A DNA stretch of 64,000 bases, taken from Mycobacteriales bacterium (GTDB lineage: Bacteria; Actinomycetota; Actinomycetes; Mycobacteriales; CADCTP01). Of this stretch, positions 41,800 through 50,588 are shown piece after piece. How positions within the stretch are numbered: the first letter of the stretch is position 1; each line of letters begins with the position of its first letter. Under the pieces are notes generated by a model that saw nothing but the letters and a program-made list of their open reading frames with translations, had not been told where the DNA came from and ran no database searches. The position numbers were made by a program, and so were the translations under genes. The DNA is taken from NCBI GenBank assembly GCA_035995165.1, contig DASYKU010000122.1:1-64000 (forward strand), in the 5' to 3' direction.

Positions 41800-44457
41800 G
41801 TGCACGCCAGCCACCCGTTCGTGGGCCGGGGCGCCGAGATGGGCCTGCTGCTGGACCGGCTGGCCGCCGCGGAGGCCGGCCGGGGCGGCGTGCTGCTCGT
41901 CTCCGGACCGGCCGGGATCGGCAAGACCCGGCTGGTCGAGGAGGCCCTGTCCCGGTCCGGGGGCGGCGCGGCCGTCGGGCGCGGACGGTGCACCGACGAC
42001 CGGGGCGCGCCGCCGTTCTGGGCCTGGTCCCGGGCGCTGCGGGCGCTGGACCGGGCCGCGGCCACCGGGCTGGCGGGCACGCTCCCGGGCGGGGTCGGCG
42101 CGGTGGAGCCGTCCGCGGTGGCGGCCGAGCGGTTCCGGGCGCTGACCACGGTCACCGACGCGCTGCTGCGGTCGGCGGCGCAGCGCCCGGTCGTGCTGGT
42201 CCTGGAGGATCTGCACTGGGCCGACGCCGAGTCGCTCGCCCTGCTCCGCCGGGTCGCGGCCGACGCCGGCGACGCCGCGCTGCTGGTGCTCGGCACCCAC
42301 CGGGACGGGCTCGCCGGTGAGACCGCGGCCGCGATCGCCGACACCCGCCGCAACCCCGGTACGGAGGCGCTCGCGCTGCCGCCGCTGACCGCCCGCGAGG
42401 TCGGGCAGTACCTCGGCGGTGACGGCACCGAGGCGTTCCGGCGGACCGGCGGGTTGCCGCTGCTGCTGGCGGCCGGGGACGACCTGCCGGTGGTGGCGGC
42501 CGGCATGCTGGCCGGGCTGAGCGAGGCCGACCGGGCGGTGGTGGAGGCGCTGGCGCTGCTCGGCGACGGTGCCGGCCCCGCGACGCTGGCCGAGGTGACC
42601 GGTGCCGACCCCGGCCCGGCGCTGGCCGCCGCCCGGCGGGCCGGCCTGCTCGGGGGCCACGGCCTGGTCTTCGCGCACGCCCTGCTCCAGGACGCCGTCC
42701 GGGCGACGATCCCGGCCGGGACCGCCCGCGGCCTGCACCAGCGGGCCGCCCGGGCGCTGACCGACGCGGAACCGGGCCGGGCCGCCGCGCACTGGCTCGC
42801 CGCCGGCGACCACGCCGCCGCGGCCGGCTGCTCGGCCCGGGCCGCCGAGCAGGCCGGGCAGGCGCTGGCCCTGGACGCCGCGGTCGCCCACCGATCGGAC
42901 GCGGTGACCGCGCTGCGAGCGGCCGGGGCCGCACCGGCGGTGCTGGGGGCCGCGCTCGTCCGGCAGGCCACGGCCGAGTTCCTGGCCGGCCGGCTGCCGG
43001 CCAGCCTGGCCCACTGTGAGCAGGCGGCCGCGATCGGTCCGCCCGGCCTGCTGGCCGAGGCCGCGCTGGTGATCCGCGGGGTGACGTACCCGGAGGTGGC
43101 CGACGTGGTCGGGCGGCTCTGCGCGCGGGCGCTGGACACGGACCCGCCGGCCGCGACCCGGGTCCGGCTGCTGGCCCAGGCCGCCGCGATGGCGGCCGAG
43201 CGCGGCCTTCCGAAGGAGGCCGAGGAGCAGGCGATCGAGGCGCTGCGGATGGCCGAGCGGGACGGCGACCCGGCCGCGGTGCTGGACGCCGCCCGGGCCC
43301 GCGAGCTCACCCTGCTCGCCGCCGCCGACGCGCCCGAGCGGCTGCGGCTCGGCCGGCTCGCGGTCGACCGCGCGACCGAGCTGGGCCAGCCGCTGGCCGG
43401 CGCGACCGGGGCCGGCTGGATGCTGCGGGCCGGCTACGAGCTGGCCCGGCTCGACGTGGTGAGCGAGGCGTTCGGGCTGCTGGAGCGGGTGGCCGGGCGC
43501 AGCGGGCAGCCGCTGGCCCGCTGGCACCTGCTGCGGGCGCAGGCGGCCCGGGCGACGCTGGAGGGCCGGTTCGAGGCGGCCCGGGAGTTCAACCGGCAGG
43601 CGACCGAGGTGGCGGTGGCGACCGGCGACCCGACCGCGGTCGGGCTGTCGCAGGCGTACGCGTCCCACCTGACCCGGCTGCGGGGTGACCCGGGCGAGCT
43701 GCCGCCGGAGTTCTGGACGGCGCTGGCGAACTTCCCGACGATGCCGCTGATCCGGGCCAACGAGGCCAACCTGCTGCTCCTGCACGGCCGCCGGGACGAG
43801 GCCGCCGCGATCTGGGCCGAGCTGAAGTCCGGGCTGGCCGGCATGGTCGCGGACTTCCGCTGGGGCGGCGCGGTGCTGGAGTTCGCCGAACTGGCGATCG
43901 CCTTCGCCGACCGGGAGACGGCCGAGGTCCTGTACGGCCGGATCGTCGAGTACGCCGACTGCCCCGGCACGGTCGGTGTCCCCACGGTGTACTTCTCCGG
44001 CTCGCCGCTGCGGGAGCTCGGGCTGCTGGCGGCCACCGCGGGCCGGCCGGCGGAGGGGATCGCGCTGCTGCGCCGGGCGGTCGCCGCCAACCTGGCCGTC
44101 CGGGGCCGGCCGATGGCGGCGGTCGGCCGGCTCGACCTGGCCGGGCTGCTCGGCCCGACGGCCGAGGCGGAGGGCCTGGTCCGGCAGGCCGCGGACGAGT
44201 TCCGGCGGCTGGACATGCCGGGCCCGCTGGCCCGGGCCGGCCGGCTCGCGGGCGAGCTCGCGGCCGCCCGGCGGCACTCCGATCCGCTCACCGCGCGGGA
44301 GCGGGAGGTCGCCGACCTCGTCGTCCGGGCGCTGTCGAACCGGGAGATCGCCGAGTCACTGGTGCTCTCGGAGCGGACCGTGGAGAGCCACGTCCGCAGC
44401 ATCCTGGGCAAGCTCGGCCTCGCCAACCGCACCGAGCTCATCGCCCGCCGGCGCTAG
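41800..44457 (+). CDS. AAA-type LuxR-family transcriptional regulator (LAL/MalT-like)
   Basis: An 885-residue regulator. An N-terminal ATPase has Walker A SGPAGIGKTRL (near 37-47) and Walker B VVLVLEDLHWAD (near 133). A long alpha-helical middle with TPR-like repeats follows. The C-terminal LuxR HTH occupies about 828-885 (DPLTAREREVADLVVRALS, NREIAESLVLSERTVESHV). GTG 41800 is used because it lies directly before HPFVGRGAEMGLLLDRL, the usual start of the domain. Such proteins are ATP-driven activators of sugar or secondary-metabolite genes; no such cluster is adjacent. The relic at 22723-22990 belongs to the same family. Confidence 0.9.
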   Translation: MHASHPFVGRGAEMGLLLDRLAAAEAGRGGVLLVSGPAGIGKTRLVEEALSRSGGGAAVGRGRCTDDRGAPPFWAWSRALRALDRAAATGLAGTLPGGVGAVEPSAVAAERFRALTTVTDALLRSAAQRPVVLVLEDLHWADAESLALLRRVAADAGDAALLVLGTHRDGLAGETAAAIADTRRNPGTEALALPPLTAREVGQYLGGDGTEAFRRTGGLPLLLAAGDDLPVVAAGMLAGLSEADRAVVEALALLGDGAGPATLAEVTGADPGPALAAARRAGLLGGHGLVFAHALLQDAVRATIPAGTARGLHQRAARALTDAEPGRAAAHWLAAGDHAAAAGCSARAAEQAGQALALDAAVAHRSDAVTALRAAGAAPAVLGAALVRQATAEFLAGRLPASLAHCEQAAAIGPPGLLAEAALVIRGVTYPEVADVVGRLCARALDTDPPAATRVRLLAQAAAMAAERGLPKEAEEQAIEALRMAERDGDPAAVLDAARARELTLLAAADAPERLRLGRLAVDRATELGQPLAGATGAGWMLRAGYELARLDVVSEAFGLLERVAGRSGQPLARWHLLRAQAARATLEGRFEAAREFNRQATEVAVATGDPTAVGLSQAYASHLTRLRGDPGELPPEFWTALANFPTMPLIRANEANLLLLHGRRDEAAAIWAELKSGLAGMVADFRWGGAVLEFAELAIAFADRETAEVLYGRIVEYADCPGTVGVPTVYFSGSPLRELGLLAATAGRPAEGIALLRRAVAANLAVRGRPMAAVGRLDLAGLLGPTAEAEGLVRQAADEFRRLDMPGPLARAGRLAGELAAARRHSDPLTAREREVADLVVRALSNREIAESLVLSERTVESHVRSILGKLGLANRTELIARRR

Positions 44458-44484
44458 CCGCCGCTCCCGGGTGGGGAGGCCGGG

Positions 44485-44547
44485 GCGGGTGGGGAGTCGG
44501 CGCCTGCGGGTCAGGGGTCGGCGCTCGCGGGTGGGGAGTCGCCGAGG
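44485..44547. repeat. three tandem 21-bp repeats at the MarR gene 3' end
   Basis: Units begin at 44485, 44506 and 44527 and share GCGGGT...GGGGTCGGCGC or close variants; an imperfect 18-bp unit precedes them from about 44467. They span the region between the LuxR and MarR genes and the last codons of the MarR gene (DSPPASADP), so copy changes would alter that tail. The pattern looks like a minisatellite that arose by slippage. Confidence 0.75.
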
Positions 44548-44954
44548 CGGGCGAGAAGGTCGCCGGCCTCGGCCAGCACCGCCCGCTCCGCCGGGCTGAG
44601 CTCCCGCGCCAGCGCCCCGGCCAACCACTCGTCCCGCTGCCGCATGTCCGCGCCCAGCGCCGCCCGCCCGGACACCGTGATCCGCAGCCGACGGGTCCGC
44701 CGGTCGGCCGGGTCGGCGTACCGCTGGACCAGGCCGTCGCGTTCCAGCTCGGCCAGCACCCGGGTCACCGACTGCGGCTGCAGCCGGTCGGCGGCGGCCA
44801 GCTCGCCCGGGGACTGCGGCCCGCGCCGGACCAGGTGCCCGAGCATGCTGATCTTGGTCAGGCTGAGCCCGGAGGTGGACCGCTCGCCCTGCAGGCGGCG
44901 GGACAGCCGCAGCACCCCGTCCCGCAGCGCGGCGGCCTCGGCGATCGGGTCCAC
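44511..44954 (-). CDS. MarR-family transcriptional regulator
   Basis: A 147-residue winged-helix repressor: SLTKISMLGHLVRRGPQSPG, ELAAADRLQPQSVTRVLAEL as recognition helix, and wing DPADRRTRRLRITVSGRAAL. GTG 44954 is selected as the last start before the domain; it lacks a good binding site. The short divergent region to the FUSC-type gene holds stacked palindromes (44981-45018) that fit a MarR dimer. Repression of the exporter gene and of itself, released by a small aromatic ligand, would be typical. The tail is built from the 21-bp repeat. Confidence 0.88.
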   Translation of the reverse strand: MDPIAEAAALRDGVLRLSRRLQGERSTSGLSLTKISMLGHLVRRGPQSPGELAAADRLQPQSVTRVLAELERDGLVQRYADPADRRTRRLRITVSGRAALGADMRQRDEWLAGALARELSPAERAVLAEAGDLLARLGDSPPASADP

Positions 44955-44980
44955 GGCGGCACAGTACGTCCTCGAGAAAC

Positions 44981-45018
44981 TACGTACCTGCGTACCGTAT
45001 GGTACGCACATGCGTACC
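44981..45018. promoter_or_regulatory. stacked palindromic MarR operators over the FUSC gene start
   Basis: TGCGTACC (44989-44996) pairs with GGTACGCA (45001-45008) around a GTAT spacer, and that same GGTACGCA pairs with TGCGTACC (45011-45018) around CA. The half-site therefore occurs three times in alternating orientation, with a further TACGTACC at 44981-44988. The ATG of the exporter gene (45010) lies within the array. The divergent gap is only 55 bases, so a bound MarR dimer could block both promoters and translation start. Confidence 0.8.
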
Positions 45019-46503
45019 GTCGGGGTGGCGTTCGTTCCGCTGGCCGGGACCGTGGGCACGCTGGCCGCGCTGAACGCGGTCGGCTTCGGCGAGCCCGGCC
45101 TGCTCGTGCTGGGCGGCGCGCTCTGCCTGACCCAGGCCCGGCACGCGCACCGCCGGTCCGCGCTGCCGGCCGCGCTGGCCCGGCTGCCGCTGGTGGTGCT
45201 GGCCACGGCCGGGCTCGGCCTGGTCTTCGCCCACTCGACCGTCGCCGCGGACCTGCTCTACCTGGTCGTGTTCGCCGGTGCGCGGATGGCCTGGCGGCTC
45301 GGGCCGGCCTGGGCCACGGTCGGCCGGGCGCTGCTGCTGCCGCTGGTCGCGTTGTTCATCGCGCCGCAGGTCGAGCTGGCCCGGCGGCCGCTGGTCGGCA
45401 TCATCCAGGTCGCCGTCGCCTGCGTGGTCGCCACCCTCTGGACCACCCTCGTCCCACGCCTCTGGCCCGAGAACCCGCCGTCCGTCGCCCCACTCGCCAC
45501 CGCCGCCCGCCACGCCGCAAGGAGGCCCCGCGCGGTCCGGGCCGTGCACGCGGCCGGGCTCGCGCTCGACGGCCGGCTTCCGCCGGACGCGACCGAGGCC
45601 CGGCTGGCCGTGCTCGCCGTCGAGCACGCCGCCGAGCAGGGCCGCGACGTCGAGGAGCCGCTGACCGAGGCCCGCGCCGCGCTCGCCACGCTCCCGCCGT
45701 ACGAGCCGGTGCAGGAGGTGCAGCCGGACAGCGCGGTCCGGGCCCAGGTCCGGACCCGGCTGTCGCTGCAGGGCACGACCGCCGTCGCGCTCGCCTTCCT
45801 GGTCGGGCAGCAGCTGTTCGGCCACCACTGGCCCTGGACGGTGATCACCGTGCTCACGGTCAGCCTGCGGGCCACGTCCCGGGGCGAGGTCGCGGTCACC
45901 GCGACCGAACGCCTGCTCGGCGCGCTCGCCGGCACGGTCGTGGCGACCGCGGTCGGCGCGGTCGCGATGCCGGCCCCGCTGCCCGGGACGGTGCTGATCC
46001 TGGCCGTGCTCGGCGCCGGGATCGCCCTGCGCCCGTACGGCTATGCCTGGTGGGCCGCCGCCATGACCGCCTCCCTCAGCCTCCTGTACGGCCTGCTCGG
46101 CGAGCCGTTCGGCCTGCACCTGCTGGGCGAGCGGCTGCTGGCGATCCTGGTCGGCGGCGCCTGCGCGGTGCTGCCGGCGGCCCTGCTGGCGCCGGTGAAG
46201 ACGCGGGCCGCGGTCCGCCGCCGGGTCGGCGCGACCCTGCGGCTGCTCGGCGCCGGCCTGCGCGAGGGCCCGACCGTGCAGAACACCCGGGCCGCCGACC
46301 GGGCCCTGGACCTGCTGCGACTGCGGTCGAGGCCGCTGCGGCTGACCGCCCGGCTGCGGCCGACCGCCGAGGACCGCTGGGCCCGTACGCTGCTGGGCTG
46401 CGGACCGGCCCTGCACACCGCGCTGCTCGACCCGGCGGCCGGAACCAGGGCCCGACTCGGCGCCACGGTCCGTACGGTGGCGGCCGACGTGAAGGCACCC
46501 TGA
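45010..46503 (+). CDS. FUSC-family (aromatic acid exporter-like) membrane protein
   Basis: A 497-residue membrane protein with two clusters of transmembrane helices (about residues 5-145 and 255-400) separated by a soluble helical part, as in the FUSC/AaeB/YccS family of putative aromatic-acid exporters. The second cluster has WPWTVITVLTVSLRATSRG and RLLGALAGTVVATAVG. ATG 45010 is inside the operator array and lacks a ribosome binding site, so the mRNA is probably leaderless. Control by the divergent MarR gene is likely. Exporter function is family-based. Confidence 0.82.
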   Translation: MRTVGVAFVPLAGTVGTLAALNAVGFGEPGLLVLGGALCLTQARHAHRRSALPAALARLPLVVLATAGLGLVFAHSTVAADLLYLVVFAGARMAWRLGPAWATVGRALLLPLVALFIAPQVELARRPLVGIIQVAVACVVATLWTTLVPRLWPENPPSVAPLATAARHAARRPRAVRAVHAAGLALDGRLPPDATEARLAVLAVEHAAEQGRDVEEPLTEARAALATLPPYEPVQEVQPDSAVRAQVRTRLSLQGTTAVALAFLVGQQLFGHHWPWTVITVLTVSLRATSRGEVAVTATERLLGALAGTVVATAVGAVAMPAPLPGTVLILAVLGAGIALRPYGYAWWAAAMTASLSLLYGLLGEPFGLHLLGERLLAILVGGACAVLPAALLAPVKTRAAVRRRVGATLRLLGAGLREGPTVQNTRAADRALDLLRLRSRPLRLTARLRPTAEDRWARTLLGCGPALHTALLDPAAGTRARLGATVRTVAADVKAP

Positions 46504-46524
46504 CGACCGGGGAATGGTGACCGC

Positions 46525-47319
46525 GTGGGCGGACGGCTGGACGACCTGGACCTGACGCTGCGACTCGGCCGGTCCGAGGAGGCGGAACGACTGGCCGCCG
46601 CCCAGACCCGGCTGGTCTGGCTGCGCCTCTCGCTCGGCGGCCAGCTCGGCACCGCGCCCCGGCTCGGCCCGCCGCTGTGCATCGTGTTCGAGGGCTGGGA
46701 CGCCGCCGGCAAGGGCGGCTGCATCCGCCGGCTGGTCGCCCCGCTGGACCCGCGGCACGTCCGCGTCGCCTCCTTCGCCGCCCCCACGTACGACGAGAAG
46801 CGGCACCACTTCCTCTGGCGGTTCTGGCCGACGCTGCCGGGCTGGGGCGGCATGGCCGTGCTGGACCGGTCCTGGTACGGGCGGGTGCTGGTGGAGCGGG
46901 TCGAGGGCTTCGCCTCCGAGCACCAGTGGCGGCGGGCGTACCAGGAGATCTGCGAGTTCGAGCGGACCCTGGTCGACGACGGCACGATCCTGATCAAGTT
47001 CTGGCTGCACCTGTCCGAGGAGGAGCAGCTGCGCCGGTTCGAGCGGCGGCAGACCGACCCGCTCAAGCAGTGGAAGCTGACCGACGAGGACTGGCGCAAC
47101 CGGGACAAGCGCGGGGCGTACGAGGCCGCGGTCGAGGAGATGCTGAACCGGACCGACACGCCGTACGCGCCCTGGGCGCTGGTGGAGGGCGACAACAAGC
47201 GCTGGGCCCGGGTCAAGGTGGTCGAGACCGCGATCCGCGCGATCGAGGACGGGCTGCGCTCCCGCGGTGTCGAGGTGCCGCCGCAGCCCCCGGAGCTGGA
47301 TCCGAAGCTGCACGTCTGA
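46525..47319 (+). CDS. ppk2: polyphosphate kinase 2 family protein
   Basis: A 264-residue PPK2. Walker A is FEGWDAAGKGG (near 55-65), the lid region holds VLDRSWYGRVLVERVEG and the basic substrate-binding part EEQLRRFERRQTDPLKQWK. PPK2 enzymes phosphorylate nucleoside mono- or diphosphates with polyphosphate. A complete acidic N-terminus precedes the core (GRLDDLDLTLRL). GTG 46525 lies 22 bases after the FUSC stop; co-transcription is likely but a functional link is unclear. The exact nucleotide class cannot be fixed. Confidence 0.9.
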   Translation: MGGRLDDLDLTLRLGRSEEAERLAAAQTRLVWLRLSLGGQLGTAPRLGPPLCIVFEGWDAAGKGGCIRRLVAPLDPRHVRVASFAAPTYDEKRHHFLWRFWPTLPGWGGMAVLDRSWYGRVLVERVEGFASEHQWRRAYQEICEFERTLVDDGTILIKFWLHLSEEEQLRRFERRQTDPLKQWKLTDEDWRNRDKRGAYEAAVEEMLNRTDTPYAPWALVEGDNKRWARVKVVETAIRAIEDGLRSRGVEVPPQPPELDPKLHV

Positions 47320-47363
47320 GACCGACCGAGGCACCCGCGGCCCGGGCTGCCTAGTCTGGGTGC

Positions 47364-48587
47364 GTGGACGAGCAGTGGATCCCGGTCGCGCGCTCCGCCG
47401 ATGTCACGACGGTGCCCCGGCCGGTCGACGTGGCCGGCCGCCCGTACGTGGCGGTCCGGCTCAGCGACGACGCCCCGGCCGGCCTGGTCGCGCCGCTCTG
47501 CCCGCACCGGCTGGTGCCGCTGGCAGCGGCCACTGTGGACGGTGGCCGGCTGCGGTGTGCCTACCACGGCTGGGAGTTCGACGCCGCCGGCGCCTGCGTG
47601 GTGCTGCCGTCGCTGGGCGAGGAGGCGAACATCCCGCCGCGGGCGCACCTGTCCGCGGCGCCGCGCTCCCGCGAGGCCGACGGCCGGCTCTGGGCCTGCG
47701 TCAGCGACCTGCCGGCCGACGGCGCCGGGCCGGACGGCCTGCGCAACACCGACCCGCGGCTGCGCCGGACCTGGCACCCGGTGGCGCTGTCCACCGAGGT
47801 CGGCCCGGACCCGTACGAGGCGACGGTCGTGGGGCAGGCCTTCTCGCTGCGCCGCGGTCCCGAGCTGGTCGCGGAACCCGCGCCGGCCGGGCTGACCGAG
47901 CGCTGGGGCATGGTCTGGCTGGCGCCGGAGCCGCCGCTGACCGAGGTCTTCGACGAGCCCGACGCGGAGGACGAGGCGTACGTCGGGGCCTGGCTGCCGC
48001 CGGCCCGGACGACCGTGAACGCCGGCTTCGTCGCGGACAACTTCCTCGACGTGGCGCACTTCCCGTTCGTCCACATCGGAACGTTCGGCGCCGACTCCGA
48101 CCGGGTGGTCGAGCCGGCCGAGGTCGTCACCGAGCCGGCCGGCTTCCGCAGCGTGCAGGAGCAGTGGTTCGACAACCCGGAGGACCCGGGGGTGGTGGCC
48201 GGGATCCGGCCGCTGCGCCAGCGCCGCCGGGCCACGTACGTCTACCGGGCCCCGTTCCAGCTGCTGCTGCGGCTGGAGGAGCTCGACGCCGGGTCGGTGA
48301 AGACGATCCTGTTCCTGATCCTGCCGGAGGCCGACGACAGCACCCGCATCTACACCAAGATGCTGCTGCACAACATCGGCGGCGAGCTGCGGCCGGGACC
48401 GGAGGCGGTCGATCGCGAGGTCGCCTTCGAGGAGGCGGTGCTGGCCGAGGACCTGGCCCTGCAGGCGGTCGTCACGGTCGGCGGCCTGCCGCTGGACCTG
48501 CGCACCGAGCTCCACGTCCGCGCCGACCGCCTCGGCGTGGCCCTCCGCCGCGAACTGACCCGCTTCCTCACGACCGCCGCGGGGTAG
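47364..48587 (+). CDS. Rieske non-heme iron oxygenase
   Basis: A 407-residue oxygenase. The N-terminal Rieske [2Fe-2S] centre is formed by CPH (Cys47, His49) and CAYH (Cys65, His68). The C-terminal catalytic domain has the mononuclear-iron motif NFLDVAHFPFVHIG (near 226-239), of the vanillate-demethylase/PaO-like group. These enzymes demethylate or hydroxylate aromatic or terpenoid compounds using electrons from a separate reductase; none is encoded nearby. GTG 47364 starts the frame 44 bases after PPK2, and the GCS2-type ligase follows after about 46 bases. Confidence 0.88.
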   Translation: MDEQWIPVARSADVTTVPRPVDVAGRPYVAVRLSDDAPAGLVAPLCPHRLVPLAAATVDGGRLRCAYHGWEFDAAGACVVLPSLGEEANIPPRAHLSAAPRSREADGRLWACVSDLPADGAGPDGLRNTDPRLRRTWHPVALSTEVGPDPYEATVVGQAFSLRRGPELVAEPAPAGLTERWGMVWLAPEPPLTEVFDEPDAEDEAYVGAWLPPARTTVNAGFVADNFLDVAHFPFVHIGTFGADSDRVVEPAEVVTEPAGFRSVQEQWFDNPEDPGVVAGIRPLRQRRRATYVYRAPFQLLLRLEELDAGSVKTILFLILPEADDSTRIYTKMLLHNIGGELRPGPEAVDREVAFEEAVLAEDLALQAVVTVGGLPLDLRTELHVRADRLGVALRRELTRFLTTAAG

Positions 48588-48633
48588 GCAGCGGGGTGGG
48601 ACACTCGCCGCAGCGACCCGTACGGGAGGCCTG

Positions 48634-50106
48634 ATGGGCAGGGACGTCGCCGCGACGCAGTTCAGTCGCGAGGACCGGACGCGCTACCGGCAGAAGGTCC
48701 GGCGCTGTCTGGACACCTTCGAGCGGATGCTGGCGCAGTCCCAGTTCGACTTCGAGAAGCCGCTGACCGGCGTCGAGATCGAGCTCAACCTGGTCGACGA
48801 GAACGGCGACCCGGCGCTGCGCAACGCCGAGGTGCTCGACGCGGTCAGCCACGCCGACTTCCAGACCGAGCTCGGCCAGTTCAACATCGAGATCAACGTC
48901 CAGCCGCGGTCGCTGGCCGGCGACTCGGTCACCGAGCTCGAGCAGAGCATCCGGGACACCCTCAACCACGCCGAGGACAAGGCCAACCCGACCGGCAGCC
49001 GGATGGTGATGGTCGGCATCCTGCCCACCCTCACCGAGCAGCAGCTGCAGGAGAGCAGCCTGTCGGCCAACCCGCGGTACGCGTTGCTCAACGAGCAGAT
49101 CTTCGCCGCCCGCGGTGAGGACCTGGAGATCACCATCGACGGCGTGCAGCGGCTGTCCACCACCGCGGACACGATCGCGCCCGAGGCCGCCTGCACCAGC
49201 GTCCAGTTCCACCTGCAGGTGAGCCCGGCCAACTTCCCGCGCTACTGGAACGCGGCCCAGGCCATCGCCGGCGTCCAGGTCGCGCTCGGCGCGAACTCGC
49301 CGTTCTTCCTGGGCAAGGAGCTCTGGCGGGAGACCCGCATCCCGCTGTTCGAGCAGGCCACCGACACCCGCAGCGCCGAGCTGGAAGCCCAGGGCGTCCG
49401 CCCCCGGGTCTGGTTCGGCGAGCGCTGGATCAACTCGATCTTCGACCTGTTCGAGGAGAACGTGCGCTACTTCCCGGCGCTGCTCCCGCTGGTCGAGGAC
49501 GAGGACCCGGCGGCGGTGCTGGAGCGCGGCGACGTGCCGAAGCTGTCCGAGCTGATGCTGCACAACGGCACGATCTACCGCTGGAACCGCCCCGTGTACG
49601 ACGTGGTCCGGGGCAAGCCGCACCTGCGGGTGGAGAACCGGGTGCTGCCGGCCGGCCCGACCGTGGCCGACATCCTGGCCAACGGCGCCTTCTACTACGG
49701 CGTCGTCCGGGCGCTGGCCGACGACGACCGTCCACTGTGGAGCCGGATGTCGTTCGCCGCGGCCGAGGAGAACTTCCACACCTGCGCCCGGTACGGCCTG
49801 GACGCGCAGGTCTACTGGCCCGGCGCCGGCCAGGTGCCGGTGACCGAGCTGGTGCTGCGCCGGCTGCTGCCGATGGCGGCGGAGGGCCTGGACCGGTGGG
49901 AGGTCGACCCGGCCGTCCGGGACCGGCTGCTGGGCATCATCGAGCAGCGCTGCCTGACCGGCCGGAACGGCGCGTCCTGGCAGGCCGCCACCTTCCACCG
50001 GTTGTACGACGAGACCAGCCTGGACCGGCAGGACGTGCTGCGCCGGATGACCCAGGAGTACATCGACAACATGCACTCCAACCAGCCCGTCCACACCTGG
50101 AAGTAG
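48634..50106 (+). CDS. glutamate-cysteine ligase family (GCS2) protein
   Basis: A 490-residue ligase-fold protein: TGVEIELNLVDENGDPALR and FQTELGQFNIEINVQPR provide the conserved acidic metal-binding residues, with VQFHLQVSPANFPRYWNAA and LRVENRVLPAGPTVADI downstream. GCS2 (YbdK-type) enzymes join glutamate and cysteine or related amines. The organism probably uses mycothiol, so a standard glutathione role is doubtful; ergothioneine precursor or an unknown gamma-glutamyl product is possible, but no other ergothioneine genes are seen. ATG 48634 follows GGGAGG closely. A perfect palindrome begins at the stop codon. Confidence 0.87.
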   Translation: MGRDVAATQFSREDRTRYRQKVRRCLDTFERMLAQSQFDFEKPLTGVEIELNLVDENGDPALRNAEVLDAVSHADFQTELGQFNIEINVQPRSLAGDSVTELEQSIRDTLNHAEDKANPTGSRMVMVGILPTLTEQQLQESSLSANPRYALLNEQIFAARGEDLEITIDGVQRLSTTADTIAPEAACTSVQFHLQVSPANFPRYWNAAQAIAGVQVALGANSPFFLGKELWRETRIPLFEQATDTRSAELEAQGVRPRVWFGERWINSIFDLFEENVRYFPALLPLVEDEDPAAVLERGDVPKLSELMLHNGTIYRWNRPVYDVVRGKPHLRVENRVLPAGPTVADILANGAFYYGVVRALADDDRPLWSRMSFAAAEENFHTCARYGLDAQVYWPGAGQVPVTELVLRRLLPMAAEGLDRWEVDPAVRDRLLGIIEQRCLTGRNGASWQAATFHRLYDETSLDRQDVLRRMTQEYIDNMHSNQPVHTWK

Positions 50107-50135
50107 CGGGCCGGTCCCCGCGGGGACCGGCCCGC
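50106..50135. terminator. bidirectional terminator palindrome
   Basis: GCGGGCCGGTCCCCG followed directly by CGGGGACCGGCCCGC is a perfect 30-bp palindrome starting at the last base of the GCS2-type gene stop and ending five bases before the convergent DoxX-like gene stop. It can form a long G/C stem on either transcript and so end both. No U run is present. Confidence 0.8.
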
Positions 50136-50140
50136 GGGCC

Positions 50141-50566
50141 TCACTTCCTACGGTTGGCGATCGCGTCGGCGACGAAGCCGATCCCGATGCCGAGCATCCA
50201 GACGTCCTTGGCGATCGCGAGCCCCTGCGGGCTCGGCGCCAGGCTGCCGTCCTTGCGCATGCCCGGCGTCTTCAGGTACATCCCGATCAGGCCGCCGGCG
50301 AACGCGGTCAGCGCGGCCCCGGCCAGCGCGGTCGGCACCACCGGCGCGAGCAGCGCGGCGCCGAGGGTGATCTCGCCGGCCGACAGCAGCTTCGCGAACT
50401 GCGCCGGCTCCAGCTTGCCCAGGAACGGGTACGTCCCGCTCGCCATGCCGTGCAGATTCTTGGCGTGCTCGGCGTCCACGTTCCGTTTGCCGAGGCCGGA
50501 GTTCAGGATGAACGCGCCGGTGGCGACGCGGGGCGCGATGTCGGCGATCTTGAGCGGCAGACCCAC
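50141..50566 (-). CDS. DoxX-like membrane protein
   Basis: A 141-residue protein with four transmembrane segments and the DoxX-like start APRVATGAFILNSGLGKRN, then KLLSAGEITLGAALLAPVV, ALTAFAGGLIGMYLK and DVWMLGIGIGFVADA. DoxX relatives take part in thiol/oxidant stress or quinone-linked reactions; function here is unknown. GTG 50566 has AGAGGG nine bases upstream. A 13-bp perfect inverted repeat sits just upstream (50589-50620), so it is probably repressed by a MarR-type protein encoded elsewhere. Confidence 0.78.
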   Translation of the reverse strand: MGLPLKIADIAPRVATGAFILNSGLGKRNVDAEHAKNLHGMASGTYPFLGKLEPAQFAKLLSAGEITLGAALLAPVVPTALAGAALTAFAGGLIGMYLKTPGMRKDGSLAPSPQGLAIAKDVWMLGIGIGFVADAIANRRK

Positions 50567-50588
50567 AGTGCATATCCCTCTCGGACGT

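Noticed and set aside
41698-44277. Minus-strand open frame across the AAA-LuxR gene
   Set aside because: Only the part at 41116-41697 has its own start and binding site; the remainder is antisense shadow of the LuxR-type gene.
44980-48515. Large minus-strand open frames over the FUSC, PPK2 and Rieske genes
   Set aside because: All three plus-strand genes have intact catalytic motifs; the opposite frames are low-complexity shadows.
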